Below the pieces are notes generated by a model that saw only the letters and a list, made by a program, of their open reading frames with translations, was not told the origin of the DNA and did not search any database. Below are positions 23,830 through 28,953 of a stretch of DNA of 28,953 nucleotides, in pieces (positions within the stretch are counted from its first letter, which is position 1; each line of letters starts with the position of its first letter). Source of the stretch: Flavobacteriaceae bacterium (GTDB lineage: Bacteria; Bacteroidota; Bacteroidia; Flavobacteriales; Flavobacteriaceae). A program made the position numbers and the translations under genes. The DNA is taken from assembly GCA_002693605.1 (NCBI GenBank), contig NZQO01000161.1, positions 32,207 to 61,159 of the forward strand, read 5' to 3'.

Positions 23830-24641
23830 CCGAGCTCTCGTGACCGTTTGGCGGCGGCATCGAGGGTGGTGCGCGCGATTTGGCTCAGGGTCCCATCCGC
23901 CGTCAAAGCGGTGAGCCCTGCCGCCGTGGTGCCGTTCGGGCTTGTCACCATGTCCCGCAGTTTTGTGGGGTCGGGATCTTGGGCGAGCAGCTGCCCTGCG
24001 GCGGTGACAGTTCCGATCGCCAGCACCCGCGCCACTTCGGGCGGCAATCCGCTGTCTTGCGCCGCAGAAATCATGGCTTCGCAGAAGGCAAAGTAATAGG
24101 CCGGGCCGCTGCCCGAAATGGCGGTTGCGAGATGAAGGTCATCTTCGTTGTCGAACCAGGTCAGTCGGCCGATGGCTTCGAACAATTGGCTGACCTGCGC
24201 CTTCTGGGGCTCTGACGTGTCGGCGCAGGGGTAGGCGGCGCTGACACAATGGCCGACGAGCGCACCGATGTTGGGCATGACCCGGACCACCGATGTTCCA
24301 AGGGGCGCGGCCGCTTTGAGGGTGGCGCAATGGACACCGGCGGCGACCGAGATCAGCATTGTCTCTGGCCCGATATGCCCTTGCAGCGTCTTGACCACGT
24401 CTTCCACCAATTGCGGTTTGGTGGCGAGAACGATGACATCGGGCGTAAAGTCCCGGGGCAGGGTCAAGCTGTCCTGCACATAGGCGACCCGGCTGTCCGG
24501 CGCGCCGCCGAACTCGGAGAGGCCCGGGGGTTCATGGGGGTCGAGAACAACGAAACGGGTCGATTGGTCGAGAGTGGAAAGCCAGCCGCGCAGCATCGCG
24601 CCGCCCATTTTTCCGGCGCCGACAAGAAGAATGGATTGCAT
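23826..24641 (-). CDS. proC: Pyrroline-5-carboxylate reductase family protein
   Basis: A 271-residue NAD(P)H-dependent enzyme that makes proline from pyrroline-5-carboxylate, or reduces a related cyclic imine. The Rossmann motif is LLVGAGKMGGAML (5-17); VLATKPQ, VVRVMPN and ISGSGPAYYFAFCEAM are the family blocks, and MVTSPNGTTAAGL is the dimer/active-site signature (usually SPGGTT; here Asn replaces the first Gly). Its ATG overlaps the TGA of the upstream FAD oxidase gene by one base, so it is the third gene of an operon with two FAD oxidases. That setting suggests handling an imine made by the oxidases rather than housekeeping proline synthesis. Confidence 0.92.
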   Translation of the reverse strand: MQSILLVGAGKMGGAMLRGWLSTLDQSTRFVVLDPHEPPGLSEFGGAPDSRVAYVQDSLTLPRDFTPDVIVLATKPQLVEDVVKTLQGHIGPETMLISVAAGVHCATLKAAAPLGTSVVRVMPNIGALVGHCVSAAYPCADTSEPQKAQVSQLFEAIGRLTWFDNEDDLHLATAISGSGPAYYFAFCEAMISAAQDSGLPPEVARVLAIGTVTAAGQLLAQDPDPTKLRDMVTSPNGTTAAGLTALTADGTLSQIARTTLDAAAKRSRELG

Positions 24642-26008
24642 CAGAGCACACCCTTGTTCGCGGCCTGCAGGGCGGCCATGAGGTCGGCGTCCTCATACCG
24701 TGCCAGTGAGAAACAGGGCGCATAATCTGGCAGCTCATCGCCGGAGATCGTGGCGGCGCAGAGCTCGCCTGCGGCGCAGGCCGCCATGGTGCCAAAACCC
24801 GACAGGGCACAGTTCATGAAGGCGCCTTCGGGTCCCATGGTCCCGATCAAGGGCCAGTTCTCTTCGGTCATCGTGTACCAGCCGCCATAGTGATGCATAT
24901 TGCGCGGCAACTGCCCGTAATAGGCTTTGAGGGCGGGTTGGAGACGGGAGGCGCCGCGCAGAACGATATCGGGGAAATTCTCGTCCAGCTGTTGATCCCA
25001 GGTCGCGGCGGCGGGGGTGTCGTTATAGGCCCAGCCGAGCTTGATCCATTTGCCGTTGTCGCCGCCGTCCGGACGGCAGTGTATGGCCCCCGGCATGTCC
25101 TGTGCGAGCCAGGCGAAATCGGGATCCTCCAGCAGCATGTCCCGCTCTTCGGGGGACCAGTCGATTTTCTGACCATCGAGATCGATGGAAAACGGCAAGG
25201 CGCGGGGGATGGCCCCGGCCCGGTCCTCAAACGCGACCTTCTGCTGGAAGGTGTGATAGACGGGCAGGGCGACGCCGAGCATCTCGGCGATCTTGTCCGC
25301 AAAGGGCCCGGCCGCGTTGACGATCTGATCGGCCTCTAGGACTTCTGTTCCGGATGCGGTGGCCAGCGCGATCCGAAAGCCGTCGCCAGTGTCGATGGAT
25401 TTGACCTCGCCGACGACACGCTTGGCCCCGGCCTCTTTCAGGTAATCCAGCATATGCATGCCCAGCTGTTGGCCGCTGATGTCGCCGGCCCTGCGGATGT
25501 GGATGATGCTCTGGATTTCGGGGTCGTAGCTTGGAAAACGCTCACGGATCAGGGACTGATTTTGCAAGATGTCGACGCCGTCGGGCACGCCCTCCCAATC
25601 GGGTTTGTCAAAGGGGGCATAGCTGTTTGCAGTGGCGCCAGTGTGATAGCGCAGCAAGCTGTCCGCGCTGCTGCCCAACCCGTCATGCAGTTGCGAGACC
25701 AACGCGTCGATGGTGCTGTCCCGGGTTGCGAGCGCATAGCCGCGACGGTTCATGTTGATCCGGTTGCGACTTTGCCGGGCGATTTCTTCCAATAGGTCGA
25801 TGCTGCGGTTGGTGAAGGCAACCATTGCCGGGTGCGGCCACCAGTTGCGATAGTTTTCGCCGGATTGGGCAGAGGTGAAGGCCATGGGCTGATCCCGGTC
25901 GATCAGGGTGATCTTGGACTGCCCAAAGGATTTCGCCAGATAGTAGGCGGTAGAGATCCCGATGATCCCGGTGCCGATGATCGCGATGTGGGGGGTGGGG
26001 GAGGTCAC
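24641..26008 (-). CDS. FAD-dependent amino-acid oxidase/dehydrogenase family (DAO)
   Basis: A 455-residue flavoprotein of the DadA/sarcosine oxidase/glycine oxidase superfamily. The FAD dinucleotide fold is IAIIGTGIIGISTAYYLA (GTGIIG at 12-17). The C-terminal block GGWYTMTEENWPLIG and NCALSGFGTMAACAAGELCA closes the FAD site. Such enzymes oxidise a C-N bond of D-amino acids, N-methyl amino acids or opines. It follows another enzyme of the same family by 11 bases and is coupled to proC. There is no signal peptide. The N-terminal third (QSGENYRNWWPHP) differs from DadA, so the substrate is open. Confidence 0.9.
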   Translation of the reverse strand: MTSPTPHIAIIGTGIIGISTAYYLAKSFGQSKITLIDRDQPMAFTSAQSGENYRNWWPHPAMVAFTNRSIDLLEEIARQSRNRINMNRRGYALATRDSTIDALVSQLHDGLGSSADSLLRYHTGATANSYAPFDKPDWEGVPDGVDILQNQSLIRERFPSYDPEIQSIIHIRRAGDISGQQLGMHMLDYLKEAGAKRVVGEVKSIDTGDGFRIALATASGTEVLEADQIVNAAGPFADKIAEMLGVALPVYHTFQQKVAFEDRAGAIPRALPFSIDLDGQKIDWSPEERDMLLEDPDFAWLAQDMPGAIHCRPDGGDNGKWIKLGWAYNDTPAAATWDQQLDENFPDIVLRGASRLQPALKAYYGQLPRNMHHYGGWYTMTEENWPLIGTMGPEGAFMNCALSGFGTMAACAAGELCAATISGDELPDYAPCFSLARYEDADLMAALQAANKGVL

Positions 26009-26019
26009 TTGGTCGTTTC

Positions 26020-27207
26020 CTATTTGATGCCGACTTCGGGCAGGGGGGTGTTGGTGTGAACCCGGGCGATTTCCAGTCGGGACAGGTCAATCGTCTGATA
26101 GGTGCCGGTGAGGGCCAGTTCCGACAGGGCGCGGCCGACGGCGGGCGCGTGCATGATGCCGTGGCCGGAAAAGCCGCAGGCGGTGATGATGTTGTCATGC
26201 GCGGCCGAGTATTTGCCGATGATCATATTGCCATCGAGCGTGTTCTGGGCGTAGTGCCCGGCCCAGCTGCGTTGCAGTTTCAGGTCTTCGAATTTCGGAA
26301 CCAATGCGGCCATCATCGGCCAGATGGTGTCTTCGAAATAATTGGCGAAGAAGCCTGAGTAGATGTCGTCCACAAAACCGGGCGCGATATCAAAGGTCGG
26401 GCGTCCGCCTGCAAAGCCGTCGCCTTCGGGGCGAAAGAACATGCCGCTTTCGTCCTTGACCAAGGGCATCGGTTCGAGGTCATGGGCGCATTTCCAGAAA
26501 TGTTGCACCCGGCACATGGGCACGACGGGAAGCTCTGCCCCGGTCATCTTGGCCAGGGGGGCGACCCATGGGCCGGCGGTGTTGATGAAGAACGTCGCCT
26601 CGACCGTTTCGCCGCTGTCCAAAACCAGCGAGTGCACCTTGGTGCTGTCCGAGTGTATGTCCGTCACCCGGCCCTTCACATAGTGCACGCCCAGATGTTC
26701 CGCGGCGCGGCGAAAGCCCCACAGCCCGGCATTCGGATCGATCCAGCCGTCATCCGGCGTGTGGCAGCCCAGAACGATGTCGTCGCGTTCGATGGAGGGG
26801 AAGCGCCTGCGAACTTCGTCATAGTCGATCAGGTCCGCCTTGACGCCGAGCGAGGCCTGCAGGGATTGGTTGCGCCGGAGCGTCTCTTCGCCGTCTTTGG
26901 TGACCAGAAACAGATAGCCCTGCTCGGTGAAGTTGATGTCCGGCAGGTCCGGGATATCGGCCAGTTGATCGTTGAAGGATTTGTAGAACTCGAGGCTGAA
27001 CCGCGACATCTGGATGTTTTCGGCGACGCTGAACTGTTGCCGGACACCGCCGGCGCCTTGGGGCGTCGTGGCGAATTGATACGAAGAATCGGGTTCGATG
27101 ACGCAGATTGTCCCGGCCTGACCGGAGCGGGCGAGGAAATAGGCAGCGGCGGAGCCCATGATTCCCCCGCCGATGATTGCGATGTCTGTTTTGATGTGCT
27201 TTGGCAT
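26020..27207 (-). CDS. FAD-dependent oxidoreductase, sarcosine/glycine oxidase-like (DAO family)
   Basis: A 395-residue flavoprotein of the same superfamily as its downstream neighbour but clearly a different subgroup. The FAD fold is IAIIGGGIMGSAAAYFLA (GGGIMG at 13-18); GAGGVRQQFS, INTAGPWVAPLAKM and TACGFSGHGIMHAPAVGRAL are the typical substrate and FAD blocks. A pair of DAO-family genes could form a two-step oxidation or a heteromer, as in opine and hydroxyproline dehydrogenases. First gene of the oxidase-oxidase-proC operon, divergent from a GntR gene. The ATG at 27207 gives a normal N-terminus; one at 27216 is also possible, with a similar weak ribosome site. Confidence 0.9.
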   Translation of the reverse strand: MPKHIKTDIAIIGGGIMGSAAAYFLARSGQAGTICVIEPDSSYQFATTPQGAGGVRQQFSVAENIQMSRFSLEFYKSFNDQLADIPDLPDINFTEQGYLFLVTKDGEETLRRNQSLQASLGVKADLIDYDEVRRRFPSIERDDIVLGCHTPDDGWIDPNAGLWGFRRAAEHLGVHYVKGRVTDIHSDSTKVHSLVLDSGETVEATFFINTAGPWVAPLAKMTGAELPVVPMCRVQHFWKCAHDLEPMPLVKDESGMFFRPEGDGFAGGRPTFDIAPGFVDDIYSGFFANYFEDTIWPMMAALVPKFEDLKLQRSWAGHYAQNTLDGNMIIGKYSAAHDNIITACGFSGHGIMHAPAVGRALSELALTGTYQTIDLSRLEIARVHTNTPLPEVGIK

Positions 27208-27267
27208 TGATTTCATTCCGTTTCTTCGCAGCGGAACTGGAACTTTCCGCAAGCTTCGTATTACAAG

Positions 27268-27297
27268 TTGACAAAATGGTATACGATTTGCAAGAAT
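27268..27297 (+). promoter_or_regulatory. Candidate promoter for the second GntR gene
   Basis: TTGACA (27268-27273, exact consensus) is followed by an 18-base spacer and AAGAAT (27292-27297). The spacer contains the candidate operator at 27277-27286, so autorepression is likely. Confidence 0.5.
27277..27286. promoter_or_regulatory. Candidate GntR operator TGGTATACGA
   Basis: A palindrome built on GTATAC with outer T and A, lying between the divergent oxidase operon and GntR gene. FCD-type GntR proteins commonly bind short palindromes of the form T-N-GTATAC-N-A. A similar 10-mer, 8 of 10 bases identical, occurs at 22882-22891 upstream of the Rieske gene. Confidence 0.55.
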
Positions 27298-27333
27298 CTA
27301 ATTCGAAAAGAATGGTCACCCACAGGAGCACCC

Positions 27334-27969
27334 ATGCCGTCCAGCGCCGCCGATCCGATCTATGACGATATCCGTGCCGCTATCCTGTCAGGCGACATCG
27401 CCCCGGGCGCGCCGCTGCGTCAGGATGAAATCGCCAAACGGTTCGGGGTCAGCAAGATCCCGGTTCGCGAAGCTCTGCGGCGGTTGGAGGTCGACAACCT
27501 TGTGGTCTTTGAGCGCAACAAGGGGGCCACGGTTCGCCATTATTCTGAAACGGAGGTGCTCCAGCTTCTGGATATTCGGATCGCGCTTGAGTGTCGGGCG
27601 CTCGAACTGGCGGTGCCTCACATGATCGCGACCGATTTCAGCGACATGCGTCAGCTGCTGCGCGAATATGCGAACCGCACGGATCCGGCAGAGTGGGGGG
27701 CGATGAATGCGAAGTTCCACCACATGCTCTATGAGCCTTGCGGCAATCCGCAGCTGATGAAGATGATCGACGATTTGCAAGGGAAGCTGGGGCAGTTCCT
27801 GCGGCTGCTGGTGTCGACGGCCAGCGGGTTAGAGCGCCCCATGCGCGAGCATGACGAAATCCTCGAAGCCTGTGAGCGTGGCGATACGCAAACCGCCGTG
27901 CGCACCCTGCGCCACCATATCGAAGCGACGCAAAAGGAAGTCGCCGCGTTTCTCCGAAGAGGAGGTTAA
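27334..27969 (+). CDS. GntR-family regulator, FadR/FCD subfamily
   Basis: A 211-residue regulator. The winged helix (about 6-70) includes LRQDEIAKRFGVSKIPVREA and LRRLEVDNLVVFERNKGATV. The FCD domain (about 75-205) contains IRIALECRALELAVP, NAKFHHMLYEPCGNP and MREHDEILEACERGD. The ATG at 27334 has AGGAG 6 bases upstream; earlier in-frame sequence overlaps the promoter. Divergent from the oxidase operon and 51 bases upstream of a TRAP receptor gene, so it may control both. The stop codon sits inside a 14-base palindrome. Confidence 0.94.
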   Translation: MPSSAADPIYDDIRAAILSGDIAPGAPLRQDEIAKRFGVSKIPVREALRRLEVDNLVVFERNKGATVRHYSETEVLQLLDIRIALECRALELAVPHMIATDFSDMRQLLREYANRTDPAEWGAMNAKFHHMLYEPCGNPQLMKMIDDLQGKLGQFLRLLVSTASGLERPMREHDEILEACERGDTQTAVRTLRHHIEATQKEVAAFLRRGG

Positions 27970-27974
27970 CCTCC
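27961..27974. repeat. 14-base perfect palindrome over the GntR stop codon
   Basis: GGAGGTTAACCTCC spans the end of the GntR gene. As RNA it makes only a 5-base stem with a TTAA loop. It may be a weak processing or pausing site before the TRAP gene, or simply chance from a Gly-Gly-stop codon run. Confidence 0.3.
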
Positions 27975-28020
27975 CAATCCCAACCCCAACCTGAATCCAA
28001 CAGTCTAAAGGATGACTTTC

Positions 28021-28953
28021 ATGAAAACCTTCACCAGCCTCATGGTGGCGGCCAGTCTAGCTGTGGCCGCAGCATCCGGTGCTTCAGCAGCGGAACGCAA
28101 ATACGTCAACATCGGCACGGCCGGCATTGGCGGCGGCTATTATCCGACCGGCGGCTTTATCTGCAACGTGCTGAACAAAAGCCGCGATACGCAGGACCAC
28201 AACATTCGCTGCACCGTGGAATCGACCGGTGGGTCGGTGGCAAACCTGCGGTCGATCCAAGCCGGTGAAATGGATGTCGCCATTGTTCAATCGGATTGGC
28301 AGTATCATTCCTATCGCGGCTCTTCGAAATTCGAAGAGGATGGCGCCAACGAAGACCTGCGGTTCCTATTCTCGCTGCATCTGGACACGGCCCATCTCGT
28401 GGCCCGGGCCGATAGCGGCATGACCGATTTCGCCGATCTGGCGGGCAAGACCGTCAATATCGGCAACGCCGGTTCGGGGACCGAGGCGACCATGACCTTT
28501 GCGCTGTCCCGCTATGGCAAGGCGCCCGAAGATGTGTTTGGGCAGGCCACCCGCCTGACCTCGCGGGAACAGGCGCAAGCGCTCTGTGACGGCAAGATCG
28601 ATGCCTTCTTCTACACCACCGGGATCACCGCCTCGTCGATCACCGAAGCGACCAACACGTGCGACGCTTCTGTCCTGAACTGGAATGATGAAACCATCGA
28701 CGCGATGATCGCTGAATTCCCCTATTACGCCAAATCCGTCATCCCGGCGGGGTCGTATAAAGGTCAGGAAAGCGACGTGACCACCTGGGGTCTGGGGGCG
28801 ACGCTGGTTGCTTCGGCCGAAACCGACGACGATGTGGTCTACAACATGGTCAAAGCCGTCTTCGACAATTTCGAAGACTTCAAGGCCCAGTCGAGCCTCT
28901 ATGTTGGTTTGACGCGAGAAGGGTCGGTGGACAATGGCCGTTCGATCCCCTTC
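28021..28953 (+). CDS. TAXI-family TRAP transporter solute receptor, cut by window edge
   Basis: The periplasmic receptor of a TRAP transporter. 311 codons are present and the frame is still open at the edge; the usual length is about 320-340. The first 24 residues are a signal peptide (basic MKTF start, hydrophobic core, ASAA cleavage). The TAXI opening VNIGTAGIGGGYYPTGGFIC follows, then STGGSVANLRSIQAGEMDVA and GKTVNIGNAGSGTEATM, both family hallmarks. AAAGGA lies 8 bases before the ATG. TAXI receptors bind amino acids, carboxylates and related compounds. Position after the GntR gene suggests it imports the substrate of the FAD oxidase operon; the membrane subunits should lie just to the right. 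Confidence 0.95.
   Translation, partial: MKTFTSLMVAASLAVAAASGASAAERKYVNIGTAGIGGGYYPTGGFICNVLNKSRDTQDHNIRCTVESTGGSVANLRSIQAGEMDVAIVQSDWQYHSYRGSSKFEEDGANEDLRFLFSLHLDTAHLVARADSGMTDFADLAGKTVNIGNAGSGTEATMTFALSRYGKAPEDVFGQATRLTSREQAQALCDGKIDAFFYTTGITASSITEATNTCDASVLNWNDETIDAMIAEFPYYAKSVIPAGSYKGQESDVTTWGLGATLVASAETDDDVVYNMVKAVFDNFEDFKAQSSLYVGLTREGSVDNGRSIPF

Noticed and set aside
1..28953. tRNA or rRNA genes, CRISPR arrays, insertion sequences, prophage or integrase genes
   Set aside because: None was recognised on either strand. No regularly spaced direct repeats, transposase motifs or tRNA-like cloverleaf arms were seen, so no mobile element is claimed.

Overview
The window is high-GC, densely packed bacterial DNA that best fits an alphaproteobacterium of the Rhodobacteraceae (Roseobacter group). 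This rests on an HWE-type histidine kinase, GGAAC-N17-CGTT promoters of the EcfG general-stress type, a TAXI TRAP receptor, FCD-type GntR regulators and short tightly coupled operons. The assignment is inferred from family content; no 16S or other marker gene is present.

Region A (1-7224) looks like a stress block. It holds the 5' part of a clade II catalase (katE, minus), a YciE/YciF ferritin-like protein (minus), the NHEJ pair ku-ligD (plus), and a two-gene operon of an RsbQ-like alpha/beta hydrolase followed by a PAS-PAS-HWE histidine kinase (plus). Exact EcfG-type promoter matches precede katE and ku, and a near match precedes the ferritin-like gene. The hydrolase and the first PAS domain both resemble Bacillus RsbQ and the RsbP PAS domain. 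Here the output domain is a kinase of the class that feeds the PhyR/EcfG response, not a PP2C phosphatase. This is the most notable system in the window.

Region B (7403-19416) is a transport and catabolism cluster. A leftward unit carries a family-5 solute-binding protein (broken by a one-base frameshift in this sequence), an FAD-linked D-lactate/glycolate-type dehydrogenase and a HisC-like aminotransferase. A rightward unit carries a LysR regulator, a VanA-like Rieske oxygenase and its VanB-like reductase. A second leftward operon carries two peptide/opine-type permeases, a fused double ATPase and a DoeB-like metallo-deacylase. The binding protein is separated from its permeases by the oxygenase unit.

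Region C (19417-28953) starts with a 316-base gap, then has hutD and frmA (glutathione-dependent formaldehyde dehydrogenase) transcribed divergently. Next come a Rieske oxygenase with a Glu at the bridging position, an FCD GntR regulator, an operon of two FAD amino-acid-oxidase-type enzymes plus proC, a second divergent GntR regulator, and a truncated TAXI TRAP receptor. Two Rieske demethylase-type enzymes, two FAD oxidases and a formaldehyde dehydrogenase together suggest catabolism of N- or O-methylated compounds, possibly methylated amino or imino acids. The substrate cannot be read from sequence. Candidate operators lie at 20342-20355, 22870-22885 and 27277-27286.
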